Positions 34,473 through 42,598 of a stretch of 64,000 nt of DNA are shown here, piece by piece. Source of the DNA: Anaerolineae bacterium (lineage in GTDB: Bacteria; Chloroflexota; Anaerolineae; Promineifilales; Promineifilaceae); assembly GCA_020848035.1 (NCBI GenBank), contig JADLAX010000065.1, positions 124,001 through 188,000 on the forward strand. The letters run 5' to 3'. The translations under genes were made by a program, and so were the position numbers. Every line of letters begins with the position of its first letter. Positions within the stretch are counted from its first letter, which is position 1. The notes beneath the pieces are model-generated. The model saw only the letters and a list, made by a program, of their open reading frames with translations, had not been told where the DNA came from and made no database searches.

Positions 34473-36601
34473 CGGCCCGCCACCTGCAAAGTGCCGACCA
34501 GCAGCCATTCACCCGCCACCAACCCAAGCGCCAGCCCGGCCAGCCCCTGCCAAAAAAATGCGAGGGTGCTGAGAACGGCCGTTGCCACCAAAGCCACTCC
34601 CGTCGCCGCCAATACCCGCTTTTCCCGCCCCGCCGCCACCAGCTCCGCCGCCAGCGGTTGGGAGAGGGTAAAGGGCACAAGGCCCAGCGCCAGCAGGCGC
34701 AGCGGCAGCACCGCCGGTTCATAATCTGGGCCAAACAGCAGGTACAGCAGCGGCCGGGCCAACAAAATCAGCAGCAGCGCCGCCAGCAGCCCGTAGCCCA
34801 CCAGCCCCCAGCGTACCCAGCCTTCTACAGCCACCTGCTGGCGCACCAGCAGCGGAAACACTGCACCCAGCACCGCCGCAGGCAGCAATCGCGCCGCTTC
34901 AACCAGGCGCAGCGCGGCGGCCAGCTGGCCGGTTTGGGCCATGCCGCCCAGCCAACCGAGCAGCAAAATGCCCAGCCGCTGCAAAAGTACGGCCGTTACC
35001 ATCAACAGCGCCAGCCAAAAACCCACCCGCGCCAGCTGCCACACTGCCGCCCCCTGCAACAGCCGCCAATCGAGACCAAAGTGGGGCAGAATTTGGCGAC
35101 ACAGCCACCAGCCCGCGCCCGCCGCCAGCAGCTGCACCAGCACCAGCCACATCATCAAATCGGGGAAATCGCCGCCCAATTGGAGCAAAACGGCCGTGCC
35201 CGCCACCTGCACAACGGCCGTACCCAACGTCAGGCCCGCCAGCCAACCCATCCGCTCGTGAGCGCGCAGGGCGGCGCTGCTCAGCGTCAGCCAGGCCAGG
35301 GGCAGCAGCACCGCGCTGTACAGCCGCAGCCCGGCCACCGTTTCGGCCGACTGCCCGGCAAAGGGCAGCCACCACAGCGCCAGCCCAAACAGCGCCGCCA
35401 ACATCAGCTCCAGCACCAGAGCGCTGGCCAGGGGCACCACGTCGGCCCGCCCGGCTGCCCCAATTTGGCGCAGCAGCAGCGTGTCCAGGCCAAAGGTGCT
35501 GAAGACGTTGCCGAGGTAAAGAACGGCCGTAACCCAACTCAACTGCCCCAGCCCCACCTCGCCCAACTGCCGGGCCACCAGCGCCGTAAACAGGAGCAAA
35601 ATCGCCTGCTGCCCCACGCGAGCCAGCAGCAGCCACAGCGAATTGGGGCCAATCCGCTTGAGCGATTGGGTGACGTCCGGTTCCGATTCTGGTGGGCGCG
35701 AAAACAAAATGAGGGGAAACTGGGCTGGTTCGCGCTGCCCGCGCCAGGCCACTTTGGCCCGCCGCACCCAGCGCTGCCAGGCCGGCACAGTCTCCACCCG
35801 CTGCCAGCGCAGCCGCACTGCCTGAGCAATCTCGTCCAGCCGGGCGGGCGTAAGGAAGTTTTCGCTGGGCAGGGCGTTGGAAGCAAACCCAACCTGGCGC
35901 ACAAACGCCGCCTCGCGCGCGGCGACCATTTGCTGGCCGCTGCTGGGGTGTTGGTAAACGGCCGTATCCACCACCACCACCTGCCCATCCTCACGCAGCA
36001 CCCGCAGCGCCTCCTGCACCGTTGTTTCGTAGCTCACGGAATAGTGAAACGAGGCGTTAAAAATGACGAGATCGGCCCAGCCGTTGTCCAGCGGCAGCTG
36101 GTCAAACTCTGCCTGGAGGCAGGTGAATGACGTGGGGTAGTGAACGTGCGCCCCCAGCCCATCACGCATAGTCACGCCCAGGTCAACGGCCGTCAACAGA
36201 TGCCCCTCTGCCGCCAACCGATGACTCAACCAGCCATTGCCCGCGCCCACATCGAGGATGCGTAACGGCCGTTGTGCTTTTTGGGCGAACGGCCGTACCA
36301 CCTGTTCCAGCAGCACTTTGTAACCGTGCGCCCGACCCGCCCAGGCCGGGTCCGCCACAAACGGCAGCGCCCGATAAAAGGCCGGGTCATTGCTGCCGCG
36401 CCCTTCCTGGCGGCGCACCGTCTCGTACTCCTGGCGGAACTGGGCCAGGGCCGCCGCCCGCTGCGGCGGCAAAAAGCGCCAGATGCCCACCTCGCAGGAG
36501 AACGTCAGCTCATCCACCGGGCAGCGCAGCGCCTCGCCCGATTGCGTCAGCACACCCCGGCACACGGGGCAGACGAAGGGCGGCGGGTTAGATGGGCTCA
36601 T
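34469..36601 (-). CDS. Methyltransferase-flippase fusion (class I SAM methyltransferase plus Wzx-like transporter)
   Basis: A 710-residue fusion. Residues 8-40 hold a zinc-ribbon-like Cys set (C11, C14, C27, C36), as in Trm112-like leaders of methyltransferases. Residues 90-260 form a class I methyltransferase with the SAM motif RILDVGAGNGWLSHRLA (114-130) and a later LVIFNASFHYSVS. From about residue 305 to the end the protein is a polytopic membrane domain of about twelve segments resembling O-antigen flippases (MOP superfamily). Reading frame is continuous with no frameshift signature. The fusion suggests the glycan is modified just before export. It overlaps its neighbours by 14 nt and 4 nt. 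Confidence 0.85.
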   Translation of the reverse strand: MSPSNPPPFVCPVCRGVLTQSGEALRCPVDELTFSCEVGIWRFLPPQRAAALAQFRQEYETVRRQEGRGSNDPAFYRALPFVADPAWAGRAHGYKVLLEQVVRPFAQKAQRPLRILDVGAGNGWLSHRLAAEGHLLTAVDLGVTMRDGLGAHVHYPTSFTCLQAEFDQLPLDNGWADLVIFNASFHYSVSYETTVQEALRVLREDGQVVVVDTAVYQHPSSGQQMVAAREAAFVRQVGFASNALPSENFLTPARLDEIAQAVRLRWQRVETVPAWQRWVRRAKVAWRGQREPAQFPLILFSRPPESEPDVTQSLKRIGPNSLWLLLARVGQQAILLLFTALVARQLGEVGLGQLSWVTAVLYLGNVFSTFGLDTLLLRQIGAAGRADVVPLASALVLELMLAALFGLALWWLPFAGQSAETVAGLRLYSAVLLPLAWLTLSSAALRAHERMGWLAGLTLGTAVVQVAGTAVLLQLGGDFPDLMMWLVLVQLLAAGAGWWLCRQILPHFGLDWRLLQGAAVWQLARVGFWLALLMVTAVLLQRLGILLLGWLGGMAQTGQLAAALRLVEAARLLPAAVLGAVFPLLVRQQVAVEGWVRWGLVGYGLLAALLLILLARPLLYLLFGPDYEPAVLPLRLLALGLVPFTLSQPLAAELVAAGREKRVLAATGVALVATAVLSTLAFFWQGLAGLALGLVAGEWLLVGTLQVAGR

Positions 36602-37394
36602 AGCGGGCGGTCAAAATGAAAAAGTCGCCGATTTGGTTGAGCCAGGGCCAGCGGCTCAGCCGATCATCCAGCCGGGCCAGCCGGGCAAACAGCCGTGGGT
36701 GACGCCGGGCAAACTGGTCATTGTCGGCAGGCGGCGTAACGATGGACAGGCCGCGCAGTTCCAGCAGCTTGAAGGCCGGTCCCAACGCCCGCCGCACCTG
36801 CCCCGGCGTAAAATAATAGGTCTGAAACGACACTCCTTCCACCTGCGCCCGCACGCCGCCGCGCCGCAAGCGCCGGGTGGCCGTGCGCCAATCTTGCGGC
36901 CAGCGCAGCAGCTCCCACGGGCAGACCGGCGGCATAACCACCCAGGTGAGAACCGCGCCCGGCCGCAGCAGCTGGGGCAAATGGCGGGTAACGGCCGTTA
37001 GCTCCGCCACGCAGTTTAAGCCACCAAAGTTGGAAAAAACCGCCTCGAACGGGCCATCTTGCACCTGGTCCAGTTCGGTGAAGGAGCATTGTTGGAGAGT
37101 GAGACGGCCGTTCAGCGCCAACGCCGCCTGCTTGCGCCCCATCTCGGCCACCATGCCCGGCGCGAGGTCGGTGGCGTGTACCCGGTAGCCGCGTGTGATG
37201 AGGGCCACGGCGTCCAGCCCGGTGCCTGCGTTCAGCTCCAAAATGTGGCTGCCCGCGGGCGTCCAGCGCGCCAGTTGGTCATACACTTTTTGCCGCATCC
37301 GGGCCAGATTGGCGTGATCCTGGCCAAAGGCATCGTACACGGTTGCTTTGCGCGAAAAGGCGGCCGCCACCTGGGCCAACTGGTCATCGGCCAT
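36588..37394 (-). CDS. Class I SAM-dependent methyltransferase
   Basis: A 268-residue soluble methyltransferase. Motif I is HILELNAGTGLDAVALITRG and motif II DLAPGMVAEM; FSNFGGLNCV marks the post-II region. It resembles UbiE/MenG-like and glycan methyltransferases. The start ATG at 37394 (MADDQLAQ) overlaps the radical SAM stop by 11 nt; the longer frame reads across that gene and is rejected. It overlaps the fusion gene by 14 nt downstream. Probably modifies a sugar or lipid carrier in the polysaccharide pathway. Confidence 0.88.
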   Translation of the reverse strand: MADDQLAQVAAAFSRKATVYDAFGQDHANLARMRQKVYDQLARWTPAGSHILELNAGTGLDAVALITRGYRVHATDLAPGMVAEMGRKQAALALNGRLTLQQCSFTELDQVQDGPFEAVFSNFGGLNCVAELTAVTRHLPQLLRPGAVLTWVVMPPVCPWELLRWPQDWRTATRRLRRGGVRAQVEGVSFQTYYFTPGQVRRALGPAFKLLELRGLSIVTPPADNDQFARRHPRLFARLARLDDRLSRWPWLNQIGDFFILTARYEPI

Positions 37395-38940
37395 GGTCCA
37401 CCTCCGGCTGCGGGCTGGGCTGGGCCGATTGGGCCAGCGGCATGTGGGGCAAAATCTGCGCCGCCTGATTGGCCTGCGCCAGCCGATTGAGCCGCCAGCG
37501 GGCCAGCGGCAGGCGCGCCCAGCGGGAGGCAATGGCGGCCAGTTCATAAAGATGGGATATACGCCAGCGGGTGGGGTGAGGGAGGAACGGCCGTAGCTTC
37601 ACCCACCCCCGCCGCGCCCGAAACTCCAAATGCACCACCGTGTGCAGCTGCCGGTAAAAGTCGGTGGTGTAGGTGCCCTGGTACATCATCGCCAAATCGG
37701 CCGAATCGACCCAGTTTTGCTGCGGACCCAGCTGCTGCACCACCCGCTCATGAAAGCGGGTGCCCGGCAGCGGGTACGACACCGAAATGCCGATGTCGTC
37801 GGGCAAACAATCGCGCACCAGCTGGAGCGTTTGCTGAATGTCGGCCCACGTTTCGCCGGGGTAGCCAAATTGCAGAAAAAAGCCCACCTTCACGCCCGCC
37901 GCCTGGAGCTGCCGGGCCGCCTCGCGAATCTGGGTCACGGTGGTGCCCTTCTCCATGGCGTCCAAAATGCGCTGCGAGCCGGATTCCGCGCCCAGCCAGA
38001 CGATGGCGCAGTTGGCCTGGCGCAGCGCCGCCACGTTTTCCGGCTGGCGCACAATCAAATCGGCCCGGCTGAGGCACTTAAACGGCAGCCGCACCCCCTG
38101 CGCCTGGACCTCGGCGGCAAATTCGGGCCACCAGCCGGGTTTGAGACCCATGATGTCGTCGGCAAACCAAATGTGGTCGGGGGCGTAGCTCTCTTGCAGC
38201 CAGCGCATTTCGGCGGCAACGGCGTGCGGCGAGCGGGCGTGGTAGCGCTGCCCCCAAATCGGCTTGGCGCACCAGTTGCAGTGGTAGGGGCAGCCGCGCG
38301 TGGTGACCATGTTCATCGAGTAGTAGCCGTGCCGCTCTTGCCAGAGGCGGCGGTAGGTTTCCACGTCCACCAAATCCCAGGCGGGCCGGGGCAGGTCGTC
38401 GATCTGGTTGAGCACGGGGCGGCGCGGGTTTTGCTGGAGACGGCCGTTTTCCCCATAAGCCAGCCCGGCAATTTGGGCGAAGGGGGTGGCGGAACGGCCG
38501 TCCAGCACCGCCAACAGCTCGATCATCGTCTCTTCGCCTTCGCCCAGCAGCACAAAATCGGCCCCGGCCTGCAGGTACGCCGCCGCGTGGTCGGTGGCGT
38601 CGGAGCCGCACAAAATGACGGTGCAGCCTTGCGCCTTAGCCATCGCAATCATCGCGTGGGCGGCGTCACGCATCGCCAGCAGGCACATTTTGGACAGGTA
38701 GTTGAAGCTGTCCTCGTAAATAATGGCCCAGCGCGGCTGGTGCTGCGCCAGGGCTGCCTGCCACTCGGCGGCCGAATCGGCCAGCATGGCGTCGAACAGG
38801 GCCACGTCGTACCCGTGCTGGCGCGCCAGGCTGGCGGCATACAGGGTGCCCAGCGGCGGGTACGGCTGCATCGCCTGCCACAGCTTGGGGTCAAACCTCA
38901 GGTAATACGATTGGCCAAAAAGAATATCAGTCATCGGCAT
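37384..38940 (-). CDS. B12-binding radical SAM protein
   Basis: A 518-residue enzyme. The N-terminal region (about 15-145) is a cobalamin-binding-like Rossmann domain (YPPLGTLYAASLARQHGYDV), and the radical SAM barrel carries the cluster motif CPYHCNWC (CxxxCxxC) after TTRG. The C-terminal region is helical. The family includes methyltransferases and ring-modifying enzymes such as HpnJ and BchE relatives. It is the first gene of its coupled group; the next gene upstream is 273 nt away. A role in unusual sugar or lipid modification is likely. Start is one of two nearby ATGs (38940 or 38934). Confidence 0.9.
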   Translation of the reverse strand: MPMTDILFGQSYYLRFDPKLWQAMQPYPPLGTLYAASLARQHGYDVALFDAMLADSAAEWQAALAQHQPRWAIIYEDSFNYLSKMCLLAMRDAAHAMIAMAKAQGCTVILCGSDATDHAAAYLQAGADFVLLGEGEETMIELLAVLDGRSATPFAQIAGLAYGENGRLQQNPRRPVLNQIDDLPRPAWDLVDVETYRRLWQERHGYYSMNMVTTRGCPYHCNWCAKPIWGQRYHARSPHAVAAEMRWLQESYAPDHIWFADDIMGLKPGWWPEFAAEVQAQGVRLPFKCLSRADLIVRQPENVAALRQANCAIVWLGAESGSQRILDAMEKGTTVTQIREAARQLQAAGVKVGFFLQFGYPGETWADIQQTLQLVRDCLPDDIGISVSYPLPGTRFHERVVQQLGPQQNWVDSADLAMMYQGTYTTDFYRQLHTVVHLEFRARRGWVKLRPFLPHPTRWRISHLYELAAIASRWARLPLARWRLNRLAQANQAAQILPHMPLAQSAQPSPQPEVDHGR

Positions 38941-39213
38941 TTGTGCGTTTGGGTAGGGAAATCACAGATTTCGCAGATTGCCGCAGATTGCGGACAGATT
39001 TTTTTCTCATTTGTGTAAACACGCAGCTCTGGCTTGAGTGGGGCAGCGCCTCGGCGCTTCGCGCCTGGCGCTGCCGAAGATAATGAGGGTTTTTTCCGTT
39101 TGGGGTCATTTTGACCCCCAAACGGAAAAAACCCAAACCCCCTCCCCGCACGGGGCGCGCCGCGCCCTCGTGCGGGCCAGGTGAACGGTGCTCAGACTGC
39201 TCTACTGAGGCTG
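38941..39213. repeat. Intergenic hairpins between polysaccharide gene groups
   Basis: No gene. ATCTGTG/CGCAGATT-type repeats occupy about 38958-39003. A GC hairpin (GCAGCGC...GCGCTGC) lies at about 39045-39077. A long stem GGGTTTTTTCCGTTTGGGGTCA with its near-complement spans 39087-39134 with a 3-nt loop and one bulged base. A third hairpin, CCCGCACG...CGTGCGGG, lies at about 39145-39176 and is related to the elements at 19291 and 61511. Confidence 0.7.
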
Positions 39214-40131
39214 TCATGGATTGCGCTCGTGGTTGGACAGCATGGTCAGGTGGGTCTGGTAGGCGCTGAGGGTGCGCTGCTGGTGGGCCTGGGAATGACC
39301 TTTGCAGATGACGGCCGTAAAACAACTTTCCCCTGAGCGTTTTTGCGTTTGCGTCAGCCGGGCAATTTTACGCGCTTGTTCCCACTGCTCCAACCACGCC
39401 CCAACCGGGGTGCGCAGGGGCAGCTCCGCCAATTTTTGCCCCCACGACACCGGGCAGACGGCCGTAGGCGCTGCCTGCGGCGGCCCGTCGGCATTGGGCA
39501 AAAAGCAGGCTACCCAGCTGTTTTGCGCCCGCAGCTGCTGGTAAATCGGATAGCCGCCCAGAGGCACCATCTGGGCCACTTCCCGCGCCGTGTAGAGCGT
39601 GTGCTCCGGCAGCGCCAGCGCCGATTCGGCCACAAAATAGTTGGGGCAGAGCACCACGCCGCGCCGCGCCGCCAGCCGCACCACGCCAATAACCAACGCG
39701 CGGGCCAACCACAAACGGCCGTTTTCCGTCACAATAAAATAATCAATGTCCGCTTCAGCCGCCACGTTGCTCATCGCCAGCGAGCCGGTGACGGCCACCA
39801 GCCGCACAAACGGCAGCCGGGCAATGATCGCGCCATAGCGTCGGGCAGCGGTCCACAGTCCTACCGCCTGCTGCTGGCGCTGCTGGCGGATGGCAAACAC
39901 CGCCTCGCGCCCCGGCAGGCTGTAAAAACCATCCCGGCAGACAAGCTGCCCCGCCAGCAGCGGGCTGTGCCTGAGGGTGTGCATTACCTCGTCCAGGCTG
40001 GCGGGCACGCTTTCCAGGTAGCGATGAATCTCAACGGCCGTTAACGGATAATCAAACAAATCGACGTAGGCCAGCGTGCGCCAGATCGCCTGGGCCAGTT
40101 CCAACTGGGTGTGGGACGTGAAGTTGTTCAT
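39214..40131 (-). CDS. Nucleotidyltransferase-like protein of unknown role
   Basis: A 305-residue soluble protein. A winged-helix-like N-terminus (about 10-100; LAYVDLFDYPLTAVEIHRYL) is followed by a nucleotidyltransferase-fold core whose active site appears as VTGSLAMSNVAAEADIDYFI: GS, then D-x-D six residues later than in canonical enzymes. Proteins with this layout are common in polysaccharide clusters of environmental bacteria, and their function is not established. The start overlaps the O-antigen ligase stop by ATGA, which fixes the ATG at 40131. It may activate or regulate a glycan component. Confidence 0.75.
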   Translation of the reverse strand: MNNFTSHTQLELAQAIWRTLAYVDLFDYPLTAVEIHRYLESVPASLDEVMHTLRHSPLLAGQLVCRDGFYSLPGREAVFAIRQQRQQQAVGLWTAARRYGAIIARLPFVRLVAVTGSLAMSNVAAEADIDYFIVTENGRLWLARALVIGVVRLAARRGVVLCPNYFVAESALALPEHTLYTAREVAQMVPLGGYPIYQQLRAQNSWVACFLPNADGPPQAAPTAVCPVSWGQKLAELPLRTPVGAWLEQWEQARKIARLTQTQKRSGESCFTAVICKGHSQAHQQRTLSAYQTHLTMLSNHERNP

Positions 40132-41387
40132 GCCGTGCCTCCCGGCCACTGCGCGGCGGCGATGGCCCACAGCACGGCCCCTTTGGGCAAAAAGAGCGTT
40201 GGTTCGGGATGCAGCAGGGCCATCACGATCAGCGCCAGCCAGACGGCCGTTGCGCCGCGATGTAGGGCAGAACGGCCGTACTTCCCCAGCGGCCACAGCC
40301 AAAAGACCAGCCACAAAACCAGCCCCAGCAAACCCAGCTCTGCCGCCACCAGCAGGGGCACGTTGTGCACCGTCACCGCCGCCGGATCAATCGCCTGCGC
40401 GGCTGCCAGATAGTCATCAGGGCCGGTGCCGAGAAACGGCCGTTGCCCCACCAATTGCAGGGCAATGCCCCAATCCCGCTGCCGCTCCCACAGCGAGCGG
40501 CTCTCCAGCGGCGAATCCAGCGCCACCAACCGACTGGCCACCAGGTCGCCGTAGAGCAGCACAAACAGGAGCAAACCGGCCGCAAAAACGGCCGTTGGCA
40601 GGGCAAATTCGCGCCAGGGACGGGCGATGGTCCGGCCACGGGGCCAGGCCAGCACCAGCCCACCGACGCCCAGCGCCAGCCAGGCGGAGCGGGACAAACT
40701 GACCAGCAGCCCGGCCATTCCTGCCGCCAGCGCCAGCCAAAACAGGCCGCGCCACAGCCCACCGTTGGCCCGCGCCTGCTGCGGCCAGACCAGCAAAATC
40801 AGGGCGGTCAGCAGCAAGCCCAGCTGGTTGGGATGGCTGTTCAGCCCGTAGGCGCGCAGCCAGTTTTGGCCATCGCGCTGGGCCACGCTGGTGCCTTCTA
40901 CCAGCAAATCCAGCGACGGTTCGCCCAGCCAGGCCAGCCCCAGCTCACGTTGAAGCAAAAATTGGGCCACCGCCACCACACTCTGCACCAGCAAAACAAC
41001 GGCCAGCACGCGCCACAGCCAATTGGCTTGCCAGGGCAAGTGGTTGACCAAAAAGAGATAAATGAACCAAAAGAGCGCAAGCATCGCCGCCAAATAGGCC
41101 GTAGTTGGGGTGAGGCGTACCAAAATGAGGAGAGAAAACGCCGCTGCGGGCAGGGTAACGGCCGTTTCCCCCCACCAAACCCGCGCCGGACGATTGCCCA
41201 ACCACCAGCCACCAGCCACCCCAAGCGGCAGCAGCGCCAACACGCCAATTTGCCAGCTCTGGCCAGCAACGGCCGTCGGCAGCGGCAGCCAGGTAAACGG
41301 CCCACCGTTTTCGGAAGCGTGGCTGGCCAGCAGCAGGAACAGCAGCAGGCCAAACAGGCTCTGGCTCAGCGTGCGCCATCGGCTCAT
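40128..41387 (-). CDS. O-antigen ligase/polymerase family membrane protein (Wzy_C-like)
   Basis: A 419-residue polytopic membrane protein with about eleven hydrophobic segments. It carries the large periplasmic loop of Wzy_C proteins with RPFLGTGPDDYLAAAQA and VHNVPLLVAAELGLLGLVLW, the His-Asn and Glu pattern of O-antigen ligases. It joins or polymerises lipid-linked glycans outside the membrane. ATGA overlaps at both ends couple it to the nucleotidyltransferase-like and glycosyltransferase genes. A second ligase-like gene lies upstream at 42590. Confidence 0.87.
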   Translation of the reverse strand: MSRWRTLSQSLFGLLLFLLLASHASENGGPFTWLPLPTAVAGQSWQIGVLALLPLGVAGGWWLGNRPARVWWGETAVTLPAAAFSLLILVRLTPTTAYLAAMLALFWFIYLFLVNHLPWQANWLWRVLAVVLLVQSVVAVAQFLLQRELGLAWLGEPSLDLLVEGTSVAQRDGQNWLRAYGLNSHPNQLGLLLTALILLVWPQQARANGGLWRGLFWLALAAGMAGLLVSLSRSAWLALGVGGLVLAWPRGRTIARPWREFALPTAVFAAGLLLFVLLYGDLVASRLVALDSPLESRSLWERQRDWGIALQLVGQRPFLGTGPDDYLAAAQAIDPAAVTVHNVPLLVAAELGLLGLVLWLVFWLWPLGKYGRSALHRGATAVWLALIVMALLHPEPTLFLPKGAVLWAIAAAQWPGGTA

Positions 41388-42505
41388 GGCTGGCTCCCGT
41401 TGAGGACTTTTTGGTAGACAACGGCCGTTTCCCGCGCCGTTCGTTCCCAGGAGTATTGCTGCACTTGAACCAGCCCCCGCTGGCGCAAACAGTCGCGCAG
41501 GTCGGCGTCTTGCAGCAGCGTAGCCAGCCCGTCGGCAATCGCCTCGGCGGAGTGCGGGTCCACCAACAGGGCCGCCTCGCCGCAAATTTCGGCCATCGCC
41601 GAATCCTGGCTGGTAAGCACCGGTGTGCCGCAGGCCATCGCCTCCAGCGGCGGCAGGCCAAACCCTTCGTACAGCGAGGGGAAGGCAAACACGGTGGCCA
41701 GCGAGTAGAGGCCGGGCAAATCTTCCTGGGGCACATAGCCCAAATTTTGCACCACGTCTTTCACGCCCAAGGTCTCAATTTCCTGCTCCAGCGAGCCGTT
41801 CACCAGCCAGCCGTTGGGGCCAACCAGCACCAATCGGGTCGCGCTGCCGCGCTGCCGCAGCTGCGCCACCGCCTGAATCAACCGACTGAGGTTCTTACGG
41901 GGTTCGATGGTGCCGACAAAAAGGATGAACTTTTCCGGCAGATTGTAGCGCAGGCGCAGCTGTTGGCGCTGCATCGGATCGTCTAACGGCCGAAAATTGT
42001 CGGGCGCGGCTTCGTGGATGACGTGAATTTTTGCGGCGGGCAGCTGTAAGACGCGGATCAAATCCTGGCGGGCGTGGTGGGAAACGGTGATGACGGCCGT
42101 GGCCCGCCGGGCCACATGCGGCAGCAGCAGGCGCAGCGCCAGCAGGCGGCTGGTGGGGTGGGTGTGGCTGTGCAAAAAGAGCGACGCATCGTGAATGGTG
42201 ATGATCGACGGGCAGCTGAGGCAAATCGGGGCGGTGTTGTTGGGGAAGTGGCACAGGTGCGGCTCCGTTTGCTGAATAATGCGCGGCAGGATGAGCTGCA
42301 TCCAGACAAATCGGCTCATAAAGGGGCGGGCAATGGGGCGCGTTTGCGCCAGGTCGCCCTCCAGCGGGGCCAGCGGATAGTTGCTAAAGAGCAAATATTC
42401 CCACTCGGGGTATTGTTTAACCAGCTGGGCCAGCAGGCGGCCGGTGTAATGCCCTACGCCGGAGCGCTGGCCCAAAAGCGGTGTCCCGTCAAAACCAATG
42501 CGCAT
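41384..42505 (-). CDS. Glycosyltransferase family 4 (GT-B fold)
   Basis: A 373-residue GT-B glycosyltransferase. The N-terminal half has FDGTPLLGQRSGVGHYTGRL. The C-terminal donor domain has ILFVGTIEPRKNLSRLIQAV and the GT4 motif FPSLYEGFGLPPLEAMACGT, with the EX7E-type glutamates. It is cytoplasmic or membrane-associated and extends a lipid-linked glycan with a nucleotide sugar. The ATG at 42505 is preferred to a TTG just before it because GAGGAG lies upstream at a proper distance. First gene of its coupled group. Confidence 0.95.
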   Translation of the reverse strand: MRIGFDGTPLLGQRSGVGHYTGRLLAQLVKQYPEWEYLLFSNYPLAPLEGDLAQTRPIARPFMSRFVWMQLILPRIIQQTEPHLCHFPNNTAPICLSCPSIITIHDASLFLHSHTHPTSRLLALRLLLPHVARRATAVITVSHHARQDLIRVLQLPAAKIHVIHEAAPDNFRPLDDPMQRQQLRLRYNLPEKFILFVGTIEPRKNLSRLIQAVAQLRQRGSATRLVLVGPNGWLVNGSLEQEIETLGVKDVVQNLGYVPQEDLPGLYSLATVFAFPSLYEGFGLPPLEAMACGTPVLTSQDSAMAEICGEAALLVDPHSAEAIADGLATLLQDADLRDCLRQRGLVQVQQYSWERTARETAVVYQKVLNGSQP

Positions 42506-42522
42506 CAAAGCTCCTCTAAGAA

Positions 42523-42598
42523 TTGGCCGCGGATTACGCGGATGAACGCGGATTAAATCTGTGGAAATCTGTGTTAATCTGTGTCCTTTTCATTCAGG
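42523..42598. repeat. CGCGGATT/ATCTGTG dispersed repeat
   Basis: Begins GCCGCGGATTACGCGGATG and continues through AAATCTGTGGAAATCTGTG to a tail ending GTGTCCTTTTCATTCA. It fills the gap between the GT4 gene and the second ligase-like gene and slightly overlaps the end of the latter. It is the same family as 22130-22194. Confidence 0.8.

Noticed and set aside
34433..36130. 565-codon frame on the + strand opposite the methyltransferase-flippase fusion
   Set aside because: Gln/Pro/Arg-rich antisense frame created by GC-rich codon usage; the opposite strand encodes recognisable domains.
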